In this document: positions 46,885 through 55,961 of the stretch, in pieces | Layout of the letters: every line of letters starts with the position of its first letter | Position numbering within the stretch: the first letter of the stretch is position 1 | From: Pseudomonas rhodesiae | GTDB taxonomy: Bacteria > Pseudomonadota > Gammaproteobacteria > Pseudomonadales > Pseudomonadaceae | NCBI RefSeq assembly: GCF_007858255.1 | Contig: NZ_VFEU01000003.1 | Coordinates: 434,001-498,000, forward strand | Length of the DNA: 64,000 bases | Direction of reading: 5' to 3' | Position numbers and translations under genes: made by a program | Notes under the pieces: generated by a model | Told to the model about the DNA's origin: nothing | The model's input: the letters and a program-made list of their open reading frames with translations, nothing else | Database searches by the model: none

Positions 46885-48459
46885 TCAGTGGGCCTCGCGC
46901 TTGAGGGTCAAGGTTCGTGGGCGCTCTGGCTTGGCCGCCGGCGCGCTGCGACGCTGCATCTTGCGGGCGGCCCAAGCGAGGAACAGGCCGCTGGCCAGAC
47001 ACGTCAGGTCGAAACCGGCCATGGCCCAATCGCCGCTGGCCAGTGACACCCCCAGGTGATGGGAAGTGGTCAGTGCATTGAGCACCGGGATTGCCATAAA
47101 CAGCAGTGCGGCGACGCTCAGTTGCTCGACCCAGCCCTGGCGGCCTCGGCGCAGGATCGCGTGCAGCAGGCTCAAGCCCCAAGCGATGAAGAACGCCTGC
47201 ACTTCCCAACTGGAACGCTCGGCGAAGCTCACCGGCAGTAGCCGGTTGGCCCAGAAAAACGCTGCAATGGCGATCAACAGCCCGGACATGCTGGCGATGT
47301 TCAGCACTTCCACCAGACGCAGTTCAAACGGCATCCCATCGGTTTTGGCATGTTTGAGTTGCCGCTTACCCAGCCAGATCACCAGCCCGGTGCCAATCAT
47401 GGCCGTGCCCGCCAGGCCACAAATAAAGTACAACCAGCGCAACACCGGCCCGGCGAAATGGCCCATGTGCAGACCGTAGAAACTGCCGCCGACCACCGCC
47501 GGCAACGATGGCTCGCCGCTGACCCGCAGCAGCTCGCCGGTGGTGCCGTTGAACGACACGGTGCTGCCAAAGTCATGCACCACGCTGTCGGAACCGGCGC
47601 GGAACACATTCACTGACGCATTTACATCGCTGGGATTATTCACCGCCACACGTCCGACATGGCCGCCCGCCCACTGCGCTCGCGCCTGTTCGTACATCGA
47701 CGCCAACGGCAGCAAGCGGCCAGGCTGGCCGAGGGCCGGGGCGTTATCGGTGGCCGGGAATACTTCGCTGAAGAATGCCCGTGTGTCGTTGCCGTAGGAG
47801 GCCAGGATCGGCGCCGGCATCACCATGCTCATGAAAATCACCAGGCTGCTGTAGGTGATCATCAAATGGAACGGCAATACCAGCACACCCACGGCGTTAT
47901 GCCCGTCGAGCCAGGAACGCTGGCCTTTGCGCGGGCGGAAGGTGAAGAAGTCCTTGAAGATTTTTTTGTGGGTGATGATGCCGGTGATCAGCGCCACCAA
48001 CATCACCATCGCGGCCAGGGTGGACAACCAGCGCCCCCACGGATGGGGCATTTGCAGTTGGAAGTGGAAACGATAGAAGAACTCGCCGCCCATGCTTTCC
48101 CGAGCCTGCACGGCGAGGCCGGTCAGCGGGTCGAGGGTTTTCTGTATGAAATTGCCGCGTTTGCCGGGGTCGACTTTGTCTTGCCACATCACCGACAGGC
48201 CGGGGTCGCGGGCATCCGGCAGGTTGATAAACCAGCGCGCGGCGGTCGGGGCGTTTTCCTGCAAGTACTGTTGCGCCACGTTCAGGCTGCGCACGTCGTC
48301 CAGCGGATGCGCCTGCACTTCGGGCTGCATCCAGTGGCTGATCTCTTCCTTGAAATAGGCCAGGGTGCCCGTCAGAAAAATCGCGAACAGCAGCCAGCCG
48401 AAGATCAACCCGGCCCAGGTGTGCAACCAGGCCATGGCCTGACGGAAGCCCTCTTTCAT
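46885..48459 (-). CDS. PepSY-domain membrane protein (siderophore/iron reductase-like)
   Basis: This 524-aa inner-membrane protein has PepSY-associated helices: an N-terminal WLHTWAGLIFGWLLFAIFLTG with a conserved His, periplasmic PepSY segments, a second helix pair (MLVALITGIITHKKIFKDFF), a WLDGHNAVGVLVLPFHLMI stretch and four C-terminal helices. Paired His in the helices suggest haem binding. Relatives in ferrisiderophore operons reduce or process siderophore-bound iron in the periplasm (FpvG/FoxB type). The ATG at 48459 overlaps the DUF3649 stop as ATGA. Confidence 0.87.
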   Translation of the reverse strand: MKEGFRQAMAWLHTWAGLIFGWLLFAIFLTGTLAYFKEEISHWMQPEVQAHPLDDVRSLNVAQQYLQENAPTAARWFINLPDARDPGLSVMWQDKVDPGKRGNFIQKTLDPLTGLAVQARESMGGEFFYRFHFQLQMPHPWGRWLSTLAAMVMLVALITGIITHKKIFKDFFTFRPRKGQRSWLDGHNAVGVLVLPFHLMITYSSLVIFMSMVMPAPILASYGNDTRAFFSEVFPATDNAPALGQPGRLLPLASMYEQARAQWAGGHVGRVAVNNPSDVNASVNVFRAGSDSVVHDFGSTVSFNGTTGELLRVSGEPSLPAVVGGSFYGLHMGHFAGPVLRWLYFICGLAGTAMIGTGLVIWLGKRQLKHAKTDGMPFELRLVEVLNIASMSGLLIAIAAFFWANRLLPVSFAERSSWEVQAFFIAWGLSLLHAILRRGRQGWVEQLSVAALLFMAIPVLNALTTSHHLGVSLASGDWAMAGFDLTCLASGLFLAWAARKMQRRSAPAAKPERPRTLTLKREAH

Positions 48460-48758
48460 GTGCGCGCCATCCAAAAACCCAGGCCCGCCAGGGTGGCAAA
48501 CACCGCACTGGGCAGCATCACGCCGAGCCAGGCGCGCATGGCGCTACGGCAGGCGAAGCACCAGAGCACGGCCAGCAGATAGAACACAAAGGAACTCATC
48601 ATCCCGGTGATCACCGCGTCGGCACGAGAAGTCGGCAACCACAGCGCCAGGCAGATGCTGGCCAGGGAGGCCATCAGGTAGCCGCCAATGACCGCCGCCA
48701 ACACACGTGACGTGACGGCAAAGCGGTAAGCCAGAGGCAGTGAGGGTTTGCTTTTCAT
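48456..48758 (-). CDS. DUF3649 family small membrane protein
   Basis: A 100-aa protein with three hydrophobic helices (VLAAVIGGYLMASLASICLAL, VFYLLAVLWCFACR, LGVMLPSAVFATLAGLGF). It is the first gene of the operon DUF3649-PepSY-DUF3325 and probably continues into the sigma/fecR pair. No clear ribosome binding site precedes the ATG. A Fur-box-like sequence lies about 30-50 bases upstream. Confidence 0.8.
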   Translation of the reverse strand: MKSKPSLPLAYRFAVTSRVLAAVIGGYLMASLASICLALWLPTSRADAVITGMMSSFVFYLLAVLWCFACRSAMRAWLGVMLPSAVFATLAGLGFWMART

Positions 48759-48788
48759 GGGTGGGCGCCAGGTTCGTCAGCGCGCAAT

Positions 48789-48810
48789 ATTAATGATAAA
48801 TATTCTCATA
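48789..48810. promoter_or_regulatory. Candidate Fur box 1
   Basis: TTAATGATAAATATTCTCA resembles the Fur consensus, with an excellent TAATGATAA half. It sits between the divergent DUF3649 operon and the sigma factor gene at 48928, so it could give iron control of both. Confidence 0.5.
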
Positions 48811-48876
48811 AGCAAAACAGAACAGATGAATCACCTCCCCGTTCCGATTGCCGAACCTCGTTGCCGGCCCTACAAT

Positions 48877-48895
48877 GCGAACAATTCTTGTTCTC
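48877..48895. promoter_or_regulatory. Candidate Fur box 2 (GAACAA-TTC-TTGTTC palindrome)
   Basis: A perfect 6-base inverted repeat, GAACAATTCTTGTTC at 48879-48893, sits within a 19-base window that matches the Fur consensus at about 10 positions. It lies 35 bases upstream of the likely sigma factor start. Confidence 0.4.
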
Positions 48896-48927
48896 TAACG
48901 CCTACCGATGCTTGCGGAGTGTTCGCG

Positions 48928-49416
48928 TTGTCGCCGTCCAACACCGTCGAAGTTTTGTACAACGACCATCACCACTGGCTCACCGGCTGGTTGCGACGCA
49001 AGCTCGGCTGCCCGGAAAGTGCCGCCGACCTGGCCCAGGACACCTTTATCCGCGTGCTCACCGCCCGCGAAACCCCGACACTGATCGAACCGCGCGCCTT
49101 CCTCACTACCGTAGCCAAGCGCGTGCTGTACAACTTCTATCGCCGCCAGGACCTCGAACGCGCCTACCTCGAAACTCTCGCGCAGATGCCCGAGCAGGTA
49201 GCGCCCTCGGAAGAAGAACGCGCAATCATCCTGCAAACCCTGATGGAGCTGGACCAATTGCTCGACGGCCTGCCCGTTCAGGTCAAACGCGCCTTTCTGC
49301 TGGCCCAGCTCGACGGCCTCACTTACGCGCAGATCGGCGCCGAGTTGGGCATCTCCATCGCCACCGTCAAACGCCACCTGCATAAAGCGGCGCTGCGCTG
49401 CTACTTCGCCCTATGA
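48928..49416 (+). CDS. FecI-like ECF sigma factor (pair 2)
   Basis: A 162-aa ECF sigma factor of the iron-starvation group: TVEVLYNDHHHWLTGWLRRKL, the region 2 block SAADLAQDTFIRVL with FLTTVAKRVLYNFYRRQDLE, and region 4 LPVQVKRAFLLAQLDGLTYAQIGAEL with SIATVKRHLHKA. I chose TTG at 48928 because GGAG lies eight bases upstream and the length then matches FecI; longer in-frame starts run through the Fur-like palindrome. It overlaps fecR as ATGA and is followed by a receptor gene, the classical fecIRA order. Confidence 0.88.
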   Translation: MSPSNTVEVLYNDHHHWLTGWLRRKLGCPESAADLAQDTFIRVLTARETPTLIEPRAFLTTVAKRVLYNFYRRQDLERAYLETLAQMPEQVAPSEEERAIILQTLMELDQLLDGLPVQVKRAFLLAQLDGLTYAQIGAELGISIATVKRHLHKAALRCYFAL

Positions 49417-50354
49417 ACGTTTCCCACCAGGTGGCCGAACAAGCTGTGCACTGGCTGCTGGAAATGCAGCAAGGCGCGCTCACCCCGCGTCAGCAGGCCG
49501 CCTGGCAGCAGTGGCTGAACGCCCACAGCGAACACCAGCGCGCCTGGGAGCATATCCAACGCGTCAATCAACGCCTGCGCGGCATGCCTTCGCCTTTGGC
49601 CCACGCAGCACTGAATGCGCCAACCTCCAACAGTCGGCGCCAGGCGTTGAAGTTGTTGTTGATCCTGGGTGCCGGCTCGGCCGCGGCCTGGAGCCTGCGC
49701 CAGCAGCACATCCTGCCGCCTTTGACCGCCGATTACCGCAGCCCCGTCGGCCAGCGACGCAAGGTGCAGTTGGCGGACGGCAGCCAATTGCAGCTCAACA
49801 CCGGCAGCGCGGTGGATGTGCATTTCGATGGCGAACAACGCCTGGTGCGCCTGCTCGAAGGCGAGATCCTGCTCAACGCCAACGCCGGCAGTAGCCCGCT
49901 GCAAGTGCTGACCGGCCAGGGCCTGCTCAGCAGCCAAGCCGCGCGCGTCAATGTGCGCCAGTTCAACGACCACACTCAAATGGCGGTGCTCAATGGCCGC
50001 GTCGAGGTGATGCCCAACACCTACAGCGGCCTGCCGCTGACGGTGGAGGCGATGCGCCAGGTCAATTTCACCCGCAAGGGCTGGGACACGCCGCGCGCCA
50101 CCGACGCCAACAGCGGCGCCTGGGCCGAAGGCATGCTGATGGCCGCCCATATGCGCCTGGAGGACTTCCTCGAAGAACTGGGCCGCTATCGCCGCGGCCA
50201 GCTCAATTGCGATCCGCAGGTGGCCAATCTGCTGATTTCCGGCAGCTATCCATTGGATGACAGCGAACGCATCCTCGACCTGCTGGAAATAAGCCTGCCG
50301 GTGAAAGTCCGGCGTTTCACCCGCTACTGGGTCACGGTGCAGGCCCGCGCTTAA
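49413..50354 (+). CDS. FecR-family anti-sigma factor / signal transducer (pair 2)
   Basis: This 313-aa protein has an N-terminal sigma-binding domain (WLLEMQQGALTPRQQAAWQQWL with conserved Trp residues), one membrane helix (LKLLLILGAGSAAAWSL, about 79-95) and the periplasmic FecR domain (RKVQLADGSQLQLNTGSAVDV, RVEVMP). It lies between its sigma factor and the FecA-like receptor and should pass the receptor signal to the sigma factor. Confidence 0.92.
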   Translation: MNVSHQVAEQAVHWLLEMQQGALTPRQQAAWQQWLNAHSEHQRAWEHIQRVNQRLRGMPSPLAHAALNAPTSNSRRQALKLLLILGAGSAAAWSLRQQHILPPLTADYRSPVGQRRKVQLADGSQLQLNTGSAVDVHFDGEQRLVRLLEGEILLNANAGSSPLQVLTGQGLLSSQAARVNVRQFNDHTQMAVLNGRVEVMPNTYSGLPLTVEAMRQVNFTRKGWDTPRATDANSGAWAEGMLMAAHMRLEDFLEELGRYRRGQLNCDPQVANLLISGSYPLDDSERILDLLEISLPVKVRRFTRYWVTVQARA

Positions 50355-50446
50355 ATTATTTCCAAACACCGTGAGCCGTTTTCCGTACCTCGCGTGACAG
50401 AGAAGAAAAGCCCCCCTTGATCCTTTCCTTCTCAGGACCGCCCGTC

Positions 50447-52786
50447 ATGCCCCAGCAACCCACCCTTCTCGCCCGCACCCTGCGCCAACTGCTGCTCGGC
50501 GCCAGCCTCAGCCTGACGGTGTTGCCGTCGGTGATGGCGGCCGAGACCAAGCCTTATCACATCGCCCCCGCCTCCCTTGAAGCGGCGCTCAATCAATTTG
50601 GCCGCGAAGCTGGCGTGTTGATTTCGTTCGGCTCCGAGGTCACCGCCGGCCAGCAGAGTCGCGGCCTGTCCGGCAACTACAGCGCCGCCGACGGCCTGCA
50701 AAAACTGCTGGAAGGCACCGGCCTGCAAGCACGCGCCGAGGGCGACAACGCCTACAGCGTGCAACCGGCCAGCGCACCGGCCACTATTGAGTTGGGTACT
50801 TCCAGCGTGGTCGGCGACTGGCTCGGCGATGCGGCACAGACCAACGTATTCGAACACCCCGGGGCCCGGGACGTGATCCGCCGCGACGAGTTCGAACGCC
50901 AAGGTGCCACCCAGGCCCGCGATGTGCTTAACCGCATCCCTGGCGTCAACGCCCCGGACAACAACGGCACCGGCAGCCACGACATGGCGCTCAACTTCGG
51001 CATCCGTGGCCTCAACCCGCGCTTGGCCTCGCGCTCTACTGTGCTGATGGACGGAATTCCGGTGCCGTTCGCGCCCTATGGCCAGCCGCAGTTGTCCTTC
51101 GCGCCGATCAGCATGGGTAACATGGACGCGGTGGACGTGGTACGCGGTGGCGGCGCCGTACGCTACGGCCCACAGAACGTGGGCGGCGTGGTCAACTTCG
51201 TGACCCGTGCGATCCCGGACGCGCCCACTGTCAAAGGCGGCCTGCAGACTGAAACCAGCCCATCCTCCAGCCACGATGGCTTCAAGACCACCGGCAACTT
51301 GCTGGCCGGCGGCACTGCCGACAATGGCCTGGGCGGCGCGCTGCTGTACTCCGGCACCCGTGGCGGCGATTGGCGCGAACACAGCGACACACGCATCGAC
51401 GACCTGATTCTCAAAGGCAAGTACCAACTCGACGACGCCAACAGCTTCAATGCCATGGCGCAGTACTACGAAGGCCAGGCCGATATGCCCGGCGGCTTGA
51501 ACGTCGCGGACTACAAGGCCGACCCGTATCAGTCCACCCGCCCCTACGACAAATTCTGGGGTCGCCGCACGATGTTCAACGTTGGCTACCGCTACGAGCA
51601 GGACCGTCGCGAATTCACCGTCAACAGCTTCTTCACCAAGACCCTTCGCAGCGGTTACCTGGATCAGGGCACGTTCCTGTCGCTGTCGCCGCGTGAATAC
51701 TGGGTACGCGGTCTGGAAACCCGCTTCGCCCAAGGCTTCGACCTCGGCCCGGCCAGCCATGAAGTCGGCGTCGGCTACCGCTATATCAACGAAGCCGGCC
51801 ACGAACTGCGCTACCGCACGCCGATCAACGCCAATAACCAGCAGCTCCCCAACACCGATAGCCGCAACGACCGCGACACCCGGGGCGGCACCGAAGCCAA
51901 CGCGTTTTTCATCGACGACCGGATCGATATCGGCAAATGGACCCTCACCCCGGGCATTCGCTACGAGATGATCGAATCCCAGCAGACCAACAACCTCAGC
52001 AACGTCAAGTACAAGGGCGACTACAACACCGCGTTGCCGGCGCTCAACGTGCTGTATCACGTCACCGACGATTGGAACCTCTACGCCAACACCGAAGGCT
52101 CGTTCGGCAGCGTGCAATACAGCCAGATGCCCAATCGCGTGACCAGCGGCGAAGTCAAACCGGAAAAAGCCCGCACCTGGGAACTGGGCACCCGCTATGA
52201 CAACGGCACCCTGCGCGCGGAAATCGGCGCGTTCCTGATCAACTTCGACAATCAGTACGAAAGCAACCAGACCAACGATTCGGTGATCGCCCGTGGCGAA
52301 ACCCGGCACCAGGGCATCGAGACCAGCGTGAACTACGCCCTCGACGGTTTGAGCCCGGCACTGGCCGATTTCGACGTGTACGCGTCCTACGCCTATGTCG
52401 ACGCCACCATCCGCGAAGACGGCCCAAACAAAGGCAACCGCGTGCCCTTCTCGTCCAAACACAAGGGCACGCTGGGCGTGGGTTACACCGAAGGCCGCTG
52501 GAAGCTCAACCTGGACAGCAGCTACCAGAGCAGCCAGTTTGCCGACAACGCCAACACCCGTGCCGAAACAGCCGATGGTGCCAATGGACGCATCCCCGGC
52601 TACATGCTGTTCAGCAGCCGCGCGGCATACGACTTCGGCCCGCAGCTGTCGGACCTGAACGTAGCGGTCGGGGTGAAAAACATCTTCAACAAGCAGTACT
52701 TCACCCGCTCGTTCGATGACAACAACAAGGGCAAATACGTCGGCGAACCGCGCACGGTGTATGTGCAGACCTCCATCGCGTTCTGA
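50447..52786 (+). CDS. TonB-dependent FecA-like receptor with signalling domain
   Basis: The 779-aa outer-membrane receptor has a signal peptide (LLLGASLSLTVLPSVMAA), an N-terminal STN signalling domain (YHIAPASLEAALNQFGREAG, about 35-110), a plug domain (DVLNRIPGVNAPDNNGTGSHD, GIRGLNPRLASRSTVLMDGIP, VVRGGGAVRYGPQNVGGVVNF) and a 22-strand barrel that ends in Phe. The plug and the context resemble the ferric citrate receptor FecA, but the ligand is not proven. AGGA precedes the ATG at 50447. Its stop lies next to the LysR stop with no spacer. Confidence 0.9.
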   Translation: MPQQPTLLARTLRQLLLGASLSLTVLPSVMAAETKPYHIAPASLEAALNQFGREAGVLISFGSEVTAGQQSRGLSGNYSAADGLQKLLEGTGLQARAEGDNAYSVQPASAPATIELGTSSVVGDWLGDAAQTNVFEHPGARDVIRRDEFERQGATQARDVLNRIPGVNAPDNNGTGSHDMALNFGIRGLNPRLASRSTVLMDGIPVPFAPYGQPQLSFAPISMGNMDAVDVVRGGGAVRYGPQNVGGVVNFVTRAIPDAPTVKGGLQTETSPSSSHDGFKTTGNLLAGGTADNGLGGALLYSGTRGGDWREHSDTRIDDLILKGKYQLDDANSFNAMAQYYEGQADMPGGLNVADYKADPYQSTRPYDKFWGRRTMFNVGYRYEQDRREFTVNSFFTKTLRSGYLDQGTFLSLSPREYWVRGLETRFAQGFDLGPASHEVGVGYRYINEAGHELRYRTPINANNQQLPNTDSRNDRDTRGGTEANAFFIDDRIDIGKWTLTPGIRYEMIESQQTNNLSNVKYKGDYNTALPALNVLYHVTDDWNLYANTEGSFGSVQYSQMPNRVTSGEVKPEKARTWELGTRYDNGTLRAEIGAFLINFDNQYESNQTNDSVIARGETRHQGIETSVNYALDGLSPALADFDVYASYAYVDATIREDGPNKGNRVPFSSKHKGTLGVGYTEGRWKLNLDSSYQSSQFADNANTRAETADGANGRIPGYMLFSSRAAYDFGPQLSDLNVAVGVKNIFNKQYFTRSFDDNNKGKYVGEPRTVYVQTSIAF

Positions 52787-53659
52787 TCAACTGCCCGCCA
52801 GGCACGAGGGCGTGCCGGCCACCAGCGCGTCGATGGCACAGCGCGTCTTGGCCGGCAGGTGAGTGGCCGTTGGCCAGATCACATGGATCGGTGCGGGCTG
52901 CTCACGGCAGTCCGGCAGCACCGCCAGCAATTGCCCACGCAGCACGTAATGGGCAATCAACCAACTCGGCAACCACACCAGGCCGACACCCGCCATCGCG
53001 GCATCGGCCACGGCCTGTAGGTCGTCCATGATCAACGGCGAGGCGATGCCGGCACGCTGCGTAGGTTGGCTGCGATAGGCGATGCTACGGCGACTGGCAA
53101 GGTCGTCGACATGATGGATCGGTCCCGTGCGTTGCAGGTACGCCGGTGACGCGGCCAAGCCCATCACTTGTTCGCCCAGGCGTCGTGCGCTGAGCCGGTC
53201 GGTATCGGGCAATGCGCCGATGCGTACGGCAATATCGAACCCTTCCTGCGCCAGGTCCGTCAGCCGATCGGCGAAGCAAATCTCCACCTCCAGCCCTGGA
53301 TACCGGTCCATCAAGCCCCACAGCGCCGGCGCCGCGTAGTGATGACCGAACGCCAACGGTACGCTCGCCCGCAGGCGCCCGCGCGGTTGCTGCCGACCGC
53401 TTTGCAGCACCGATTCGGCAGCCTCCAGCTCCGCCTGGGCGCGCAAGCAATGTTCGTAGTACGCCTGGCCATCCTCGGTCAGACGTTGACGGCGGGTGGA
53501 GCGCTGTAGCAAACAGGTGCCCAGCCGCGCTTCCAGCCGCGCCAAGCCCTTGCCAACGGCGGACCGCGTGAGGTGCAAACGTTCGGCGGCCTCAGTCAGG
53601 CTGCCGCTTTCAACGATCTGCAAAAACAATTCAACGCCATCGAAACGGGGGGTGACCAT
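52787..53659 (-). CDS. LysR-family transcriptional regulator
   Basis: The 290-aa protein has an N-terminal winged helix (FLQIVESGSLTEAAERLHLTRSAVGKGLARLEARLG) and an effector domain (RLRASVPLAFGHHYAAPAL, DIAVRIGALPDTDRL, AVADAAMAGVGLVWLPSWL). It is read divergently from the MFS efflux gene at 53765 and is its likely regulator. The start is ATG at 53659. Confidence 0.92.
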   Translation of the reverse strand: MVTPRFDGVELFLQIVESGSLTEAAERLHLTRSAVGKGLARLEARLGTCLLQRSTRRQRLTEDGQAYYEHCLRAQAELEAAESVLQSGRQQPRGRLRASVPLAFGHHYAAPALWGLMDRYPGLEVEICFADRLTDLAQEGFDIAVRIGALPDTDRLSARRLGEQVMGLAASPAYLQRTGPIHHVDDLASRRSIAYRSQPTQRAGIASPLIMDDLQAVADAAMAGVGLVWLPSWLIAHYVLRGQLLAVLPDCREQPAPIHVIWPTATHLPAKTRCAIDALVAGTPSCLAGS

Positions 53660-53699
53660 GATGTGATTGTCGCCTTTAATTCCCTAACTGGCGGAAAAC

Positions 53700-53712
53700 T
53701 TATCACGGATAA
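53700..53712. promoter_or_regulatory. Candidate LysR operator
   Basis: TTATC-ACG-GATAA is a perfect 5-base inverted repeat in the 105-base gap between the divergent LysR and MFS genes. LysR sites often have such short AT-rich arms. The evidence is position and symmetry only. Confidence 0.35.
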
Positions 53713-53764
53713 AGAATTCAATTCCCCTGAAAATGGCTAATCCATTTGTTTACAGGAGAATCCC

Positions 53765-55273
53765 ATGTCCGCCGCCGATACCTTGACCGCCAGCCCCGCG
53801 CGCGCTCCCCGACAGGCCGTCGCCCTCACCGCCGTGTGCCTGGTGGCGCTGATGTTCGGCCTGGAAATCTCCAGCGTGCCCGTGCTTCTGCCCACACTTG
53901 AACATGCACTCGGCACGGGTTTCCAAGACGCCCAATGGATCATGAATGCCTACACCCTGGCCTGCACCAGCGTGCTGATGGCGGCCGGCACCCTGGCTGA
54001 TCGCTTTGGGCGGCGACGCGTGCTCGTGCTGTGCTTGTGGCTATTTGGGCTGGCCTCACTGGCCTGCGGGCTGGCCGAAAGCGCCGCCACCCTGATCACG
54101 GCACGCTTTGTTCAGGGCATCGGCGCCGGGGCGATGATGATTTGCCAGTTCGCGATTCTCTCGCATCTGTTCCGTGAACCGGCGGCACGGGCGCGGGCAT
54201 TCGCTATCTGGGGCGTGATCGCCGGTATCGGCCTGGGCTTCGGGCCGATGGTCGGCGCGTTGATCCTCGCGGTCGCGGATTGGCGCTGGGTGTTTCTGGT
54301 GCATGTGCCGCTGACACTGTTCACCCTGTTGCTGTTGCGCATCAGTGTGCAGGAATCCCGCGATCCGGCCGCCCACCGCCTGGATATCGGCGGCATGCTG
54401 ACCCTGACATTGGCGGTGTTTGCCCTGGTGTATGTCATCACCCAGGGCAGCGAAAACGGCTTCGCCACGCCGGCGATGCTGGGCTTGGCCAGTCTGTCGG
54501 CGGCCGCCTTATTGTTGTTCGTGCAGATCGAACGGCACAGTGCGCACCCGATGTTCGATTTTTCGGTGTTCCGCATTCGCCGCTTCAATGGCGCGCTGAT
54601 GGGATCGATCGGCATGAACGTCAGTTTTTGGCCATTCATGATCTACCTGCCGCTGTATTTCCAGAACGGCCTGGGCTACGACACCCTCACTACCGGCGCT
54701 GCGCTACTCGCCTACACCCTGCCCACCTTGCTGGTGCCGCCTCTAGCCGAGCGCCTGGCATTGCGCCATGGTGCCGAGCGCATCATTCCGCTGGGCCTGG
54801 GTTTGATGGGGGCGGGTTTTCTGGCGATGGCCGCCGCCAACCAAGCCGAGCACGCTGCTGTCGGATGGATGCTGGCCAGTTGTGTGATTGCCGGCGTGGG
54901 CCTGGCGCTGATCAATTCCCCAACCACCAACACCACTACCGGTTCGGTGTCGGCGGATCGGGCGGGAATGGCGTCGGGCATCGATCTGAGCGCGCGCCTG
55001 ATTACGTTGGCGCTCGCTATTGCGCTGATGGGCCTAGTGGTATTGCTGGGCATCAGCCACTACCTGGGCAGTGTGCTGCCTGCCAGCTCGGCCCAGACGT
55101 GGCCGGCCATCAGCCAGCAACTTGCGGCGGGCAAACTCAACGCGGCGGGGCTGACAACGGCGGATGCACAGGCGGCGCTGCGCCACGGGGCTGGCTGGGC
55201 GATGGTATTCGCGGGGTTGGGAGCGGCTGGGTTGGGGCTGTTGAGCGGGTACTTTTTCCGACGAGCCCAGTAG
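53765..55273 (+). CDS. MFS drug transporter, DHA2 (14-helix) type
   Basis: This 502-aa inner-membrane antiporter has about 14 hydrophobic helices and the family motifs LADRFGRRRVLVLCL (loop 2-3) and ARFVQGIGAGAMMICQFAIL. The C-terminal half has NTTTGSVSADRAGMASGID. DHA2 proteins export drugs, dyes or metabolites. AGGAG precedes the ATG. The divergent LysR gene makes substrate-induced expression likely. A terminator follows. Confidence 0.9.
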   Translation: MSAADTLTASPARAPRQAVALTAVCLVALMFGLEISSVPVLLPTLEHALGTGFQDAQWIMNAYTLACTSVLMAAGTLADRFGRRRVLVLCLWLFGLASLACGLAESAATLITARFVQGIGAGAMMICQFAILSHLFREPAARARAFAIWGVIAGIGLGFGPMVGALILAVADWRWVFLVHVPLTLFTLLLLRISVQESRDPAAHRLDIGGMLTLTLAVFALVYVITQGSENGFATPAMLGLASLSAAALLLFVQIERHSAHPMFDFSVFRIRRFNGALMGSIGMNVSFWPFMIYLPLYFQNGLGYDTLTTGAALLAYTLPTLLVPPLAERLALRHGAERIIPLGLGLMGAGFLAMAAANQAEHAAVGWMLASCVIAGVGLALINSPTTNTTTGSVSADRAGMASGIDLSARLITLALAIALMGLVVLLGISHYLGSVLPASSAQTWPAISQQLAAGKLNAAGLTTADAQAALRHGAGWAMVFAGLGAAGLGLLSGYFFRRAQ

Positions 55274-55277
55274 CGAA

Positions 55278-55305
55278 AAACGGGCCTGCGTGTGCAGGCC
55301 CGTTT
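55278..55305. terminator. Bidirectional terminator
   Basis: AAACGGGCCTGC, a GTGT loop and GCAGGCCCGTTT form a perfect 12-bp stem between the converging MFS and HPF-family genes. Confidence 0.88.
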
Positions 55306-55333
55306 CCAGAGGGGATGACAGAACGGTCAGTGA

Positions 55334-55744
55334 TCAGCCGTTGAAAACGGCGCGTTCTTTTTCCAGGAACTCCTGTTCAAGCTCATCTTCGTTGACTTTG
55401 GTGGTCGGCTGGCCTTTGCCGGCAGCGCGAGGCTTGCCTTGCAGTTTACCGAACAGGTGTTCCAGCGCGTGGTCCAGCTTGGTCGCTGCACCGTCGATCG
55501 CTTGTTCTAAGGTATCGGCCTTGTGCAGAACCGACAGCGGTTGATGGCCTTTTGGCCGCGCTTCCAGGCGGCAACTCAGATCATGGGGGCCAGGCTTGTC
55601 GCCGTTCTCATCCCGCAGGTAGACCTCGACACGGGTCAGGTCTTCTTCATAACGTTCGAGCGTGCTCTCAATGGTAGTACGTACCCACTCCTCCAGTCGG
55701 ATGCTGCTTTCAATATGGTTATCGCTATTGACTTGGATTTGCAT
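55334..55744 (-). CDS. HPF/RaiA-family ribosome-associated protein
   Basis: A 136-aa protein with the sigma-54-modulation/S30EA fold: MQIQVNSDNHIESSIRLEEWV, RYEEDLTRVEVYLRDENGDK, CRLEARPKGHQPLSVLHKADTL (split here for clarity) and an amphipathic helix with LDHALEHLFGKL. Family members bind the 30S subunit and promote ribosome hibernation. It is not in the rpoN operon where the main HPF lies, so it is probably a second copy with a stress role. Confidence 0.82.
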   Translation of the reverse strand: MQIQVNSDNHIESSIRLEEWVRTTIESTLERYEEDLTRVEVYLRDENGDKPGPHDLSCRLEARPKGHQPLSVLHKADTLEQAIDGAATKLDHALEHLFGKLQGKPRAAGKGQPTTKVNEDELEQEFLEKERAVFNG

Positions 55745-55961
55745 AGTTCTTCCCTTATTTCAGCTAGCTCGCGAGAGATCACAAACTGCAACACCGTTGT
55801 GGTGAAACCATGACCTCTTGATTACACAATTGAGCACCTGCGGAAACAATTCAACCCCTTTGCAAAGATAAATCCCACATTACAAATTAACCCTGACGAC
55901 AAGCAAAAACGCTGGTAGGGTGGGGAGTTAGTTACATCTTCTTACGTCCTATCGATCTTCA

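Noticed and set aside
50432-52462. A 676-codon minus-strand frame opposite the FecA-like receptor
   Set aside because: It is the antisense shadow of the receptor gene; no start signal or domain is seen.
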